DNA of 64,000 bases. Origin: CAWGMT01 sp963823675. Lineage in GTDB: Bacteria > Planctomycetota > Planctomycetia > Isosphaerales > Isosphaeraceae. The stretch covers positions 1 to 64,000 of the forward strand of contig CAWGMT010000013.1 in the NCBI GenBank assembly GCA_963823675.1. The letters are read 5' to 3'. Under the pieces are notes generated by a model. The model had not been told where the DNA came from, did not search any database, and worked only from the letters and a program-made list of their open reading frames with translations. Both the position numbers and the translations under genes were made by a program. This document shows positions 45,390 through 54,627 of this stretch, piece by piece. The first letter of the stretch is position 1. Each line of letters opens with the position of its first letter.

Positions 45390-45706
45390 TGGCCCGGCGG
45401 GGCGTTCGAGTCCGAAGGATCTACCGGACCCGCCGGGCCAGGGTTTCGTTTGGCCGAGCGACCGAAGCCGCCCGACACGGGACGGCGGCCTGGACTTGGC
45501 AGCACGCTCCGAGACGAAAAACGCGCTCTCGGATTCTGGCGGTGCGGGACAATTCCCGCGCCAAGTACTGGCAGGGCGGAGGCCGCCGGTGTTGTTGCGG
45601 TTCGTCGGTGCGTTCCTGTTACGGTTGGCCGAGCGGACGTTCGCCGGTTGATTGTTGAACGCCCCGCCCCGAAGCAGACGAGGGTTTGGCCGCCGCCCGC
45701 TGGAAT
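45390..45706 (-). other. Template-repeat-like segment A (RGGAFNN type)
   Basis: On the minus strand one frame reads LLRGGAFNNQPANVRSANRN, then RNAPTNRNNTGGLRPASTWR. This is the C-terminal pattern of FGE/sulfatase-modifying-factor domains diversified by DGRs, with many AAC codons, the hallmark of an unmutated template repeat. No open gene surrounds it. It is a diverged duplicate of segment B (46750-47062), together with flanking sequence. It may be a DGR template repeat, a relic of a variable gene end, or both. Confidence 0.6.
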
Positions 45707-45825
45707 GATATTCTACGAAACTGGTCGGCCCTCAGGCGATAGGTGTTGGCGTGGCGGGCATGGCTGCCGAACCCGGTGCCGCCACAGACCGAAGTTCGAC
45801 ACCGCATCGCTGGGCCGGCTGCTCC

Positions 45826-46302
45826 TCAGGGTGGTGGAGGGCGATGAACCACGTGCTGGCCGGGGAACGACGCGTTCGGCGCCAGGATAACTTCGCGCCC
45901 TGCACCGAAGAACTGAACATCGAAGAATTGCAGCGTCCCTGCATGACCCAGGACAGTGCATCGAAGGGGCGCGGCAGCAAACCCGACGATCCCCACCCAG
46001 ACGGATTCTTCGTGACCATCGGAGATGCGCAACGTCACCGGTGCATACCGGTAGCGGACGGAGACTCCTCCGATCGCTCCGGCTTCTCCCTCGGGTGCGT
46101 TTGTCAAGTCGATGCCCAGACGCGGTGCCAGATAGGCGGGGAAAATGGTGTCATCCGAGCCGGTATCCAAGCACGAATCAAACGTTCGCGAACCCAGATG
46201 GCTGCCGATCTCGATTGGAATCACAGGCCGGTATCGGACCTGGCTACCGCCGAGAGGAAAAACAGGCCGGCGAGTGGTCAACGCCACATACCGGAACCTC
46301 AT
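45826..46302 (-). CDS. Retropepsin-like aspartic protease family protein
   Basis: A 158-residue protein with the retropepsin-like active site FDSCLDTGSDDTIFP (DTGS) at about residue 40, a following LGIDL strand, GIGG/AIGGVSVRYRYAPVTL and the second-half ILGHAGTLQFFDVQF motif. Only one DTGS is present, as in retroviral-type proteases that act as dimers. The start at 46302 overlaps the upstream DUF5678 gene by 4 nt (ATGA), so the genes form a coupled pair. Substrates are unknown; a toxin-antitoxin-like or regulatory proteolysis role is speculation. Confidence 0.78.
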   Translation of the reverse strand: MRFRYVALTTRRPVFPLGGSQVRYRPVIPIEIGSHLGSRTFDSCLDTGSDDTIFPAYLAPRLGIDLTNAPEGEAGAIGGVSVRYRYAPVTLRISDGHEESVWVGIVGFAAAPLRCTVLGHAGTLQFFDVQFFGAGREVILAPNASFPGQHVVHRPPPP

Positions 46303-46571
46303 GGCCGCATCTGTCCGATGTTCCCGAACCCGAGCACGGCATCTTCTTCCGGGATCCCCTCCACGATGCACCGCTGGGGGTCTGCGCCGGCTTGTAGCAC
46401 GAGGTCATCGAGGGCTTCGGGATCGTCGGCACGAGCCACGATTCGCGAGCCGTCAGGGCTCCAGGCGATCCACTGACCGGCGTACCGCGCCAGTTCGCTG
46501 ACTGAGAACTTGGCTCGATTAGCCAGGAAGTTCCTGCGGTCCTCAAGGTCACAATGCGACAAGCTCGGCAT
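46299..46571 (-). CDS. DUF5678-domain protein
   Basis: A 90-residue protein: ELARYAGQWIAWSPDGSRIVARADDPEALDDLVLQAGADPQRCIVEGIPEEDAVLGF. The pattern GxWVAWxxDGxxIVARxxDxxxL is that of DUF5678, small domains frequently encoded upstream of retropepsin-like genes. The N-terminus is a short helix. ATG 46571 is likely, with 46610 possible. It ends inside the ATG of the protease gene. Confidence 0.72.
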   Translation of the reverse strand: MPSLSHCDLEDRRNFLANRAKFSVSELARYAGQWIAWSPDGSRIVARADDPEALDDLVLQAGADPQRCIVEGIPEEDAVLGFGNIGQMRP

Positions 46572-46749
46572 AAGACCTGACTCCGCTCGAGTTTTCGAGG
46601 GCCCCAACATTCCACGTGCATCCTAACCGAATGAAGAAGTTTGCGTCAAAGCTCCGAAGAGGATTCGGTGCTTGTGTCTTCAACGGATCGTCGAGCTACC
46701 GATCAAACAATCACTGCGTCAACCGGCCAAAACCTCAAGAAAACCCGGC

Positions 46750-47062
46750 GGCGCGTTCGAGTCCGGAGACCTACTTGACCCGCCGGGCGCTTGCTTCGTT
46801 CGGCCGGACAGATTATCAATCTGCCCGACACGGGACGGCGGCCTGGACTTGACAGCACGCTCCGAGACCAAGAAAGCGCTCCCGGATTCTGGCGGTGCGG
46901 GAGGGACAGTTCCCGCGCCAAGTACTGGCAGGGCGGAAGCCGCCGTTGTTGTTGCGGTAGGTCGGCACGTTCCTGTTACGGTTGGCCGAGCGGACGTTCC
47001 CCGGTTGATTGTTGAACGCCCCGCCCCGAAGCAGGCGAGGGTTTGGCCGCCGCCCGCTGGAA
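46750..47062 (-). other. Template-repeat-like segment B (RGGAFNN type)
   Basis: Minus-strand frame: PNPRLLRGGAFNNQPGNVRS, then ANRNRNVPTYRNNNGGFRPA. It matches segment A in sequence and flanks (cgacacgggacggcggcctg is shared) but differs at several positions, not only at adenines. The AAC-rich core is typical for DGR template repeats. There is no open gene through it and no reverse transcriptase nearby. Confidence 0.6.
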
Positions 47063-47129
47063 AGGATCTCTCTAACCCCACTCCGGTCGTTACCCTACAG
47101 TAACATCGTTCGACTCTCATAGCAGAATG

Positions 47130-47507
47130 CTATAATACAATACGATCGTATTCAAGTTCGCTGTGGGAGCTGAAGTTGACGAGGAGGCCGAGTTTCATGC
47201 CAGTTGCTCGCAAATAATTGAAGATCTGGGCACGGTGCTCGTCCGCAAGCTGGCTGACGGCCTTGGCCTCGACAATGATCTTGTCGTAGCAGATCAGGTC
47301 GGGCTTGTAAGTCTGCACCAAGCGGCGCTGCTTGTAAGCGATGTGCAGCTCGCGCTGAGCGGCAAAGGGAATTTCCCTCTCGGCCAGCTCGATCTCGAGG
47401 CACTCCTGGTAAACCGCCTCCAGGAAGCCCCGGCCCATTTGCTTGTAGACCTCGAAACACGCACCCATGATCTTATAGGATTCTTCCCGATAAACGATCT
47501 CGGCCAT
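47130..47507 (-). CDS. GxxExxY protein (PD-(D/E)XK-like)
   Basis: A 125-residue GxxExxY protein: MGACFEVYKQMGRGFLEAVYQECLEIEL gives the name-giving motif, then YKPDLICYDKIIVEAKAVSQL (the D...ExK nuclease-like core) and LGLLVNFSS. These proteins belong to the PD-(D/E)XK superfamily and are common in planctomycetes. Their role is unknown; defence or DNA repair is suspected. Start ATG 47507 has an ideal AAGGAGG six bases upstream. The leader continues into the 252-bp tandem array, and a truncated relative of gene and leader lies at 45.1 kb. Confidence 0.88.
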   Translation of the reverse strand: MAEIVYREESYKIMGACFEVYKQMGRGFLEAVYQECLEIELAEREIPFAAQRELHIAYKQRRLVQTYKPDLICYDKIIVEAKAVSQLADEHRAQIFNYLRATGMKLGLLVNFSSHSELEYDRIVL

Positions 47508-47524
47508 AGCGGTCCTCCTTTTGG

Positions 47525-48510
47525 GCGTCTCGGCGTGGTCCGGCTTTCGTGATTTTCGTCAATTTCGTGGTTAATGCGGTCGATCATCGCTCTTGCATAA
47601 CCCGACCCTCGACGGCCTCGGTTTGCTCCACGAGATGCTCGGCGACGGGTTGAGGGAGCATACCGGAGGGATTGAACCACGAAAATGACGAAATACACGA
47701 AAGAACTCAGAACGTTCAGAGTCAACCCACGAATCCTGTGGACGGCGGGGCCCCAGTGGGTGCTCCTTTCATCGGGAGTCTCGGCGTGGTCCGGCTTTCG
47801 TGATTTTCGTCAATTTCGTGGTTAATCCGGTCGATCATCGCTCTTCAGAACATAACCCGACCCTCGGCGGCCTCGGTTTGCTCCAGGAGCTCGTCGGCGA
47901 CGTGTTGTGGGAGCATACCGCAGGGATTGAACCACGAAAATGACGAAATACACGAAAGAACTCAGAACGTTAAGAGACGACCCACGAATCCTGTGCACGG
48001 CGGGGGCTCCAGTTGGTGCTCCTTTCATCGGGAGTCTCGGCGTGGTCCGGCTTTCGTGATTTTCGTCAATTTCGTGGTTAATCCGGTCGATCATCGCTCT
48101 TCATAACATAACCCGACCCTCGGCGGCCTCGGTTTGCTCCAGGAGCTCGTCGGCGACGTGTTGAGGAAGCATACACGAGGGATTGAACCACGAAAATGAC
48201 GAAATTCACGAAAGAACTCAGAACGTTAAGACGACCCACGAATCCTGTGCACGGCGGGGCCCCAGTTGGTGCTCCTTTCATCGGGAGTCTCGGCGTGGTC
48301 CGGCTTTCGTGATTTTCGTCAATTTCGTGGTTAATCCGGTCGATCATCGCTCTTCATAACCCGACACTCGGCGGCCTCGGTTTGCTCCAGGAGATGCTCG
48401 GCGACGTGTTGTGGGATCATACCGGAGGGATTCAACCACGAAAATGACGAAATACACGAAAGAACTCAGAACGTTCAGAGTCAACCCGAGAATCCTGTTG
48501 ACGGCAGCGG
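47525..48510. repeat. Tandem array of about four 252-bp units
   Basis: Units start with tctcggcgtggtccggcttt at about 47527, 47782, 48034 and 48286. Each contains cgtgattttcgtcaatttcgtggttaat and, in inverted form, aaccacgaaaatgacgaaat, so each unit folds back on itself. Open frames inside (MIDRINHEIDENHESRTTP...) repeat with the units and are not credible genes. The array is directly upstream of the GxxExxY gene; a shortened copy is at 45110-45310. Confidence 0.85.
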
Positions 48511-48816
48511 CTACAGTTCGTGGTCCTTTCAGGCTGACAGTGGCAGCCAGCCGATCTGATCAATGGTCTTGGCGGCGAAGCCGCAGCTTGACCTTGAGGC
48601 ATTGCAAGTCCTCGGCCAGCCGCATCGGAAAGCAGTTTCGCTGAAGACAGCGAGTGAAAAGGCCGCACGGAGCGTTCAACACGGTCATCCGACCGGCTAC
48701 CGGCACCGTGCGGCCTCAGGATGAGTTTTCGCCGGCCGAATTCGCATCCGGCCGGTCGGGAAGACGATCTGTTCCGTCTGGGACTTCAGGGCCATTTCTT
48801 GCCCCCCGCGCGGAAT
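48511..48816. other. Gene-free region
   Basis: Nothing convincing is coded here. Two palindromes occur: the ccgcacggagcgttcaacac...cggcaccgtgcgg region (48662-48717) and gccggccgaattcgcatccggccgg (48732-48756). If a DGR reverse transcriptase once lay here it has been deleted. Confidence 0.45.
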
Positions 48817-48837
48817 TCAGGGCCAGGCGGAAGCCGT
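48817..48837 (-). other. 21-nt template-repeat-like end fused to HRDC gene
   Basis: These 21 bases (acggcttccgcctggccctga on the minus strand) are identical to 49358-49378, the final part of the variable region of the TIR-STAND-FGE gene. The HRDC reading frame stops at this point. It looks like the 3' end of a DGR template repeat left by a deletion. Confidence 0.6.
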
Positions 48838-49151
48838 TACAACATGTAGACCGGCACGGCTTCGCTCTGCGCCAGTTCCTTGCGCAACGACCGCAACTGT
48901 GAGAAGACCGCGAACTCCTCGTCAGGCAGAATCGCTTTGTAATCCACGCGGCTGCGCGACAGGTTCAGGGTGCGCCCGGTCTCGCCAGGCGCGTGGCTGA
49001 GGTAGTCGACGCAGATCGCCCAGAACGAGTTCATCCCCTGGTCGATCAGGTGTCGATCGATCGACATTACCTTATGCCGAGCCAGAAAACCGTTGAGCTC
49101 CTGCTCAAAGGTGACGGCATCATTCACGGGGATCGTAAAAAAACGCAACAC
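48837..49151 (-). pseudogene. DGR-associated HRDC-domain accessory protein, truncated
   Basis: A 104-residue frame from GTG 49151: LRFFTIPVNDAVTFEQELNGFLARHKVMSIDRHLIDQGMNSFWAICVDYL...SRVDYKAILPDEEFAVFSQLRSLRKELAQSEAVPVYML. I recognise this as the N-terminal half of the HRDC-domain proteins that accompany DGR reverse transcriptases; the HRDC domain proper (after VPVYxxFTNEQL) is missing. The break point coincides with a 21-nt copy of the variable-region end. The gene follows the TIR-STAND-FGE gene by 165 bp on the same strand. Family recall is from memory and needs a search. Confidence 0.6.
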
Positions 49152-49316
49152 CGCTCCGCTCGAAAACGCTTAAATAAACCCATCGCGAGCAGGGGGTTCC
49201 CCCCTGCACCCCCTTTTCCACCCAGTCCAAACCGCAGACCGCTCCACCATCGGGCTTCGGCCGCTCCGGTCGCGGCTCCGCCGCGCTCCCTCCGTGCCTC
49301 CGCCCGATGGCTCCGC

Positions 49317-52300
49317 TCACTTACCCTTACCCGCCTCCGGCGGAACCCCAGACGGACTCAGGGCCAGGCGGAAGCCGTAGTCGTTCGTGCGGGACGTCGG
49401 GACGTCCGTGTAGCGGTACGCCGACCGGCAAATCGCCGCGACGCCGATCCCAACTGCCGCCACGGAGCACCCGGAACGAGCCCCCGTTGGACACGAGCGG
49501 ATCCGCTCGAAGCCTTCGTATCGTAATCTCCATACCAATCGTACGTCCACTCCCAAAGGTTACCGTGCAGGTCGAACAACCCGCGCCGGGCTGGACGAAG
49601 CTCCCGCGGCAGGTGCACGTGCTTGCCGCTGTTCTCCACGAACCAGCCAAAGCGGCCCAGCAGGCTCACCTCTCCGCCGTAACAGTACGCCGTACGCGCT
49701 CCCGCTCGACTGGCCACTTCCCACTCCGCCTCCGTCGGCAGGCGAAATCCCCGGCGGCCCAGTTCCAGCGGCCAGTTGCGCGGCGCCCAGCTTGCCTCCG
49801 GGTTTGGCTCACGTGGATACTTCTCCTTGTCCAGCGTCGCGGGGTCGGCATAGGGCTGATCGCTCTCCGCCAGTCCCATCTGCTGCCCCAGCCAGCGGCA
49901 AAAGCGCACCGAGTCGTACCAATGGGGGCCAAAGCCCGCGTCCTCCGGCTTCGCATCGTATTGCTGCATGAGACCTTTATACGCCGGGTTGAACGCGATC
50001 AGCTCCTTGAAAGTGACCTCCCGGTCCAGGAGCGCGAAGTGGCGCGTGAGCCGGACCTGGTGCCGGACCTCGTTCTTAAACCGCCCCGGCTCATCGTTCA
50101 CGGACCCGATCGTGGACTCGCCCGCCGGGAAGACGATGAACGTGTAGTAGAACGTCTCCGGCTGCGGCGCGGCGGGCACCGCTTGCTTCGGTTTCCCAGC
50201 CTCGCCAGAGGGGGCCGATTTCGCGGCTGCGCCGGCCTTCGATTTCGCGTCGGCGTCCCGTTTCGCCGGAGCGGACTTCGCGCCGGCATTCTCCGTCGCA
50301 CCACCCTCGCGCGGTTCTGCGGGCGGCGTCGGTTTCACCGTGATGCGCAGCGTGAACCATTCGCGGTCGGGCGAATAGGGGATGGCGGTTTGATCCACCT
50401 GGCGAACGACGTCCGCCTGGCCCCATTGCCGCAGCAGCCAGCCCGCGGCGCCGTGCACTCCGGAGCTGGGGTCGTGGCGATACCAGCCGGCGAGCTGCTT
50501 GATCAGTGCGTCCCGCCGCGACTCGGAAACCTCCGCCAGCGTAAACTCCCCCAGCGCCAGGAGCAGCGCGTAGCGGGCGTCGCGCGGATAGCGGTTGGCC
50601 GCGCCGCTCTTGAGTTGTTCCAGGCAGTCCAGGAGCGCGTCCACCCCGACCCCGCGAGCGCGGCAGCGGAAGATGAACTGCGTCAGGGCTTCCGGATCAT
50701 CGCTCACCTCGAAGACCGGCAGGACCTTCTCGCGCTCGCCGAGGCGCAAGAGCGTCACTGCGGCGCCCGCGCACCGCTGGCCGTACGCGACGCGCTCCAC
50801 CGAGCCCAGCGCCTCTGGCGGCGGAGTGGCGGCGATCTTGCCGAGGTCCTCGATCGCGGCGGTCGTGCGGCTGGCCTCGACGATCGGGTAAAGCCTGCTG
50901 AACTGCTCCGGTGTGGCGACAGCGAGCAAGCGCGTCAGCCGGGCGACGTCTTTCTCGGCGTAGTCGGCCAGCGCATTGGCGGCGGCGAGCCGCTGGGCGT
51001 CGGTCGCCTGGGCATCCGCAAAGAGGCGCTCCAGGTCGCCGAGCAATCGCGCGTGAATCGGCCGCAGCGCCTCGCGGAGCAGCGGCTGGTACTCGGCGTT
51101 GGACGAGACCAGTTGGCTGGCCACGAACTTCAGATCCGCCTCGGTCCACCACGCCGCCTCGGACGCGGGGACTTGATCGGCCAGAGCCAGCGCCGCGCGA
51201 AACCGCCGCTCTCGGTCGGCTTTGTCATCACGCAGCAGGCTGCGGAGCCGCTCGGTGAGCTGGGCCGCGGCGGGACGAAGCAACTGGCGAATCGGCAAGA
51301 CGTAGGTCACCTTGCCCGCGAGCAATTCCTCCACGAGCGGCTCCACTTGCGACGGGTCGCGCGAGACCACCGCAAGCCGCGCATGGAGCTGCGCCCGCTT
51401 CTGGTCCGGTGTCTCTGCCTTGCCGAAAATGAGCCGTGCGAGCAACGGCGCGGCGACGTCAGGATTGGCGTCGAGCTGCTTCACGATATCCGGGACCTGG
51501 GACGGTTCGGCGCTCACAAGGCTGCCCACCCGCTCTTCGATGCGGGTGGCCTCCTGCCGCTCTGCCACCCGATTGCGAACGACGATCCCCGCCACGGCCA
51601 CGGCGATCATTGCGGCCAGCGTCAAGGCCGATCGCCAGCCGTGCGTCCGCGCTGCTCGGCGCATCATCTTGCGCTGGGGCTCGGACCAGTGGGCGGAATC
51701 CGTCAGCCTGCGGATGCTCAGCCACTCCACGAGCGACGGCAGATGGCGGTCCTCGGGCTTGGCGTTCCAGAGCGTCGCCCGTTCGGCCAGCCGCAATTCG
51801 GCCCGGCCCCGGCGGGTTTCCTTCTGCTTGCGCGTCAGCCACTCCCGGAGCGAGGGAACGAGGTAGTCGTGGGTCAACTGATAGAAACGGGTGGTGGGTG
51901 GAGGGTGGTGGGTGGCGGGCAGAGGGTGGGGGACAGAGGGTGGACGGTGGGGGGTGGAGGGATCAGAACTTCCTCCCTCCACGCTCGACCCTTGACCTTG
52001 CACCATCAACCCCTCACCCTCCACACTCCACACTCCACCCTCCGTCCGCGCGGTCAGGTCTCCAGGCGCTTTTCCAGCGCTTTGCGGAGGCCGCTCAGCA
52101 TTCTGCTGATCCGATCGGTCGCCGCCAGCACGCTGTCGAGCTCCGCCTGTTGCAAGAAGCCCACCCGCTGGCTCAACATCAGGTGCGTTTCCAGCTCCAT
52201 CAGCGATCCGCGGGCGATGCACAGATGGTTGAGGAACTCCTTCGTGTGGTCCCTCCCCTGACCCTCGGCGATGTTCGCCGGGATTGATGACGAAGCCCGC

Positions 52301-54627
52301 CGGATCTGGCTTGTCAGCCCGAACAACTCCTCCTTGGGAAAGGTCTTCGTCGTCTGATAGCACTTCTCCGCGAGGTCCATGGCGAACTGCCAAACCTCCA
52401 GTTCCCGGTAACTTTGCACAATCATCAGAACCGCCTCCCTCCACGCTCGGCGCTTGACCCTCAACCATCGACCCCGCACTCTCCCCCCTCCACTCGCCAC
52501 CCTCCACCCTCCACTCGCCACCCTCCACCCTCCACTCGCCACCCTCCCCCCTCCACTCGCCACCCCCCACCCTCGACTCGCCACCCCCCACCCTCCACCC
52601 TTCACCCTCCACCCCGACCCCCTCGGGGTCGGTGGGGGTGATCAGTCGCAGATCGCGATCGAGAACCCGCAGGAGACCATCAAGCTCATCCGGGCGATTC
52701 GCGTAGCCCGCTGCCTGGGCCAGTTCCTGGTGCGAGCGCATGTTGCCCTTGATGTTTGAGCCGCTCTCGGGCAACAGAGCTTTCAGCACAGCTTGGCCCG
52801 CCTTTTGATGTGCCCGCAGTGCGGCCGAGCGGAAGGTCTCTTCGAGGAAGGTCACGCCGACGCCCTGGGTTCCGCCGACTTCCTTGAGCGTGGCCGCGGC
52901 CCAGGGCTTCCCTTTCACCATTTCGGCAAAGAGCGCCAACCGGATCGAGATGACCCGGCTGTCCTGGGCAAGTCCCTCGATCACCTGCGGCCAGGAAGGT
53001 CTCTTGATCCCTGGTGATGGCCCCATCGCTTGCCCGTCAAACGGCCGAACGCCCTGCCGAACTCAATCAAGACGTTGCGGGCGTGAATGAGGTCGAAGAG
53101 ATCGACGAGGGCTGCGTTCTGGCCCTGGAGGATTTCGATTCGAAGGTCGCCCATGAAGCGCGTGAGCGACACCCAGAAGTCGTCGCGCACCATGACCAGG
53201 CACTGAACATGCTCGCCGTCGCACTGCCGCAGCGCCTGGGCCAGCTCGGTTTCCTGTTCCTGACGCCGGGCATGGAGCCACTGCTCGAACTGGTCAACGA
53301 CGAGCACGACCTTTTGGTCGTGGCCCAAGCCCCGCCCCTGCCGCAGCGCGGCGATCGTGTCCGTGAGGTCGAGCTTTGCGTCCAGGCCCGGCAGCTTTTT
53401 CCGCAGCGAGTTCTGGAGCCGGGCCTCGGTCTCCCGGGGCGTTGCCTCGACGTAGACCGGGATCACCCGCCGGGCGAGGCGGGGGAGTAAGCCGGCCTTC
53501 ACCAGCGACGACTTGCCGCAGCCGCTGGGCCCGTAGATCACGCCGACGGTGAAGCTCGGATCGTCGCGGCTCTCGATTCGGTGCTTCCAGAACCGGATGC
53601 TCTCGGGAAGGCCGTCCCTGTCGCGAGCACCGGGCAGAAGCTGCAAGAAGAAGTCGCTGTCGTGCTCGTCGAACGACCGGAGCCCCTTGGGAATAATGGC
53701 CATCCGCGTCTCGGATCCAGCAGGATGCGACGGCCCCGCCAGATGGGGCTGGGTTGCGGCACGCCTTGGCTGCGGGCGCTGGGCGGCGGAGCTCTGGCCC
53801 AATGCATCGGGCTGTTCGACCTCGATGTACCACTTGAGGACTTCGGTCAGCTCCGCGAGCGACTGGTGGACGTCCGCGGGCGCGAACTTCTCGCCCCAGT
53901 GCGCGGCGCCGGGCTCGCTCAGCCTGCCGAGCAGCGCAGTGGCATCGAACTGAGCGGGCAGGCCCCCCTCGCTGTCGAGGCGCTGGATCAGGGATTCCAG
54001 CGGCCGGGTGCCGGGCGGTTCGTGGAACCTCCGTTCGTAGACGTCGCGGACCACCAGCTCGAGCACCATGCGGGCGCGGCGAAGCGCCATCCGCGGGTCT
54101 TCGCCGGCGATGTGGATCGCCCGGTCGACACCCGCGCGCAGCTCGCGCTTTCTGGAGAGAAATTGGTCCAGCCACCCGATGAGCCGGTCCACGTGGCCTT
54201 GAAAATCCGGCCCTGAGCGGGCCTGGGCGGCGTTGCGGAAGGCGAGCTCCTTGAGGCCATCGGGCAACTGGGCCTCGGCCGGCATCAACGCCTTGCCGAC
54301 CAGAAGGGGCACCACGGGAATATCGCGAGCCAGGGCCGATTCGATCTCGATGCGCACGTAGTCGTGAGGGTCGTCCAGCCGGCGGCCGCCTTGCTGCGGG
54401 CCGTCGGCGTAACGGGCATCGAGCCAGTGGTCGCCGATCACCGCCAGCAGCACGTCGCACTGGTTGACTGCATCGCCGATGGACTTGCGAAAATCCAAGC
54501 CAGGGGGAATGGTGTCGATGTCCAGGAAGATCGTGCCATCACCGAAGTGGCCCTTCAACCGGTCGTGGAGCCGCCCGGTGACATCGGCACTGTCATCACG
54601 CCGGTAAGAGATGAAGAGTTTGGACAT
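49317..54627 (-). CDS. TIR - STAND NTPase - FGE-domain protein, likely DGR target (three frameshifts)
   Basis: Joined product of about 1,770 residues. Start 54627: MSKLFISYRRDDSADVTGRL begins a TIR domain (residues 1-140; catalytic-type Glu in VRIEIESAL). A P-loop follows, YGPSGCGKSSLVKAGLLPRL, near residue 365, with Walker B VVLVVDQFEQWL, i.e. an nSTAND-type switch ATPase. A frame break near 53025 leads into FYQLTHDYLVPSLREWLTRKQKETRRGRAELRL, one membrane helix (ALTLAAMIAVAVAGIVV) and HEAT-like repeats. The FGE/C-lectin fold closes the protein (GFRLPTEAEWEVASRAG, DLHGNLWEWTYDWYG). The last 60 residues, in two more frames, read SFRVLRGGSW, then ICRSAYRYTDVPTSRTNDYGFRLALSPSG, a DGR variable-region type end. 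A cassette interrupts the gene at 51.9-52.6 kb. Expected role: NAD-cleaving abortive-infection effector with a diversifiable sensor. Confidence 0.75.
49358..49510 (-). other. Putative variable region (VR) of the FGE domain
   Basis: From RGGSW to GFRLAL at the end of the TIR-STAND-FGE gene. The composition is rich in Tyr/Asp/Thr/Ser codons (TAC, GAC, ACG) at positions where template repeats have AAC, as expected after adenine-specific mutagenesis. Two frame breaks (about 49445 and 49500) fall inside it. The 3' end shares 21 nt with 48817-48837. Confidence 0.5.
52054..52425 (-). CDS. Four-helix-bundle protein (S23/23S rRNA IVP family)
   Basis: A 123-residue protein: MIVQSYRELEVWQFAMDLAEKCYQTTKTFPKEELFGLTSQIRRASSSIPANIAEGQGRDHTKEFLNHLCIARGSLMELETHLMLS. 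This is the S23/IVP family, first known from intervening sequences in 23S rRNA; the fold is shared with Avd of DGRs. ATG 52425 has GGAGG upstream. It lies in a different frame within the cassette that interrupts the TIR-STAND-FGE gene, same strand. Its product may bind nucleic acid; the function of the family is not settled. Confidence 0.85.
   Translation of the reverse strand: MIVQSYRELEVWQFAMDLAEKCYQTTKTFPKEELFGLTSQIRRASSSIPANIAEGQGRDHTKEFLNHLCIARGSLMELETHLMLSQRVGFLQQAELDSVLAATDRISRMLSGLRKALEKRLET
52483..52620 (+). repeat. 21-bp minisatellite (ccctccactcgccaccctcca)
   Basis: About six imperfect units of a C-rich 21-mer (e.g. ccctccactcgccaccctcc plus a) at the 5' end of the IVS-like cassette in coding direction. 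The complementary G-rich counterpart on the plus strand is at 51889-51960, so the two ends can form a long, multi-register stem in RNA. Confidence 0.85.

Larger units (their letters stand above)
51885..52640 (-). mobile_element. Intervening-sequence-like cassette inside the TIR-STAND-FGE gene
   Basis: Between TPTDPEG and FYQLTHDYLV, normally separated by a short linker, lie about 750 extra bases. They leave the host frame open (about 245 low-complexity residues such as EWRVEGGEWRVEGG). On the coding strand the 5' end is GGGTGG/GGAGGG-rich and the 3' end CCACCC/CCTCC-rich, so the ends can pair. Near-identical 50-nt direct repeats (51961-52013 and 52423-52475, both with gcgtggagggagg) flank the four-helix-bundle gene. 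This resembles IVS elements of 23S rRNA, which carry the same gene family. Confidence 0.7.

Noticed and set aside
47822..48347. Two similar 90-residue frames (MIDRINHEIDENHESRTTP...) that look like paralogues
   Set aside because: They repeat with the 252-bp tandem units and have no ribosome sites or independent support.
47525..48510. CRISPR array
   Set aside because: Units of 252 bp are nearly identical throughout, without short repeats and unique spacers, and no cas genes are present.
43900..49316. Reverse transcriptase expected for a DGR
   Set aside because: No frame with a YxDD-type motif or RT-like length was seen; the gene appears to be missing from the window.
52414..52759. Pro/His/Ser-rich plus-strand frames
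   Set aside because: They translate the C-rich minisatellite of the IVS-like cassette; no gene-like signal.
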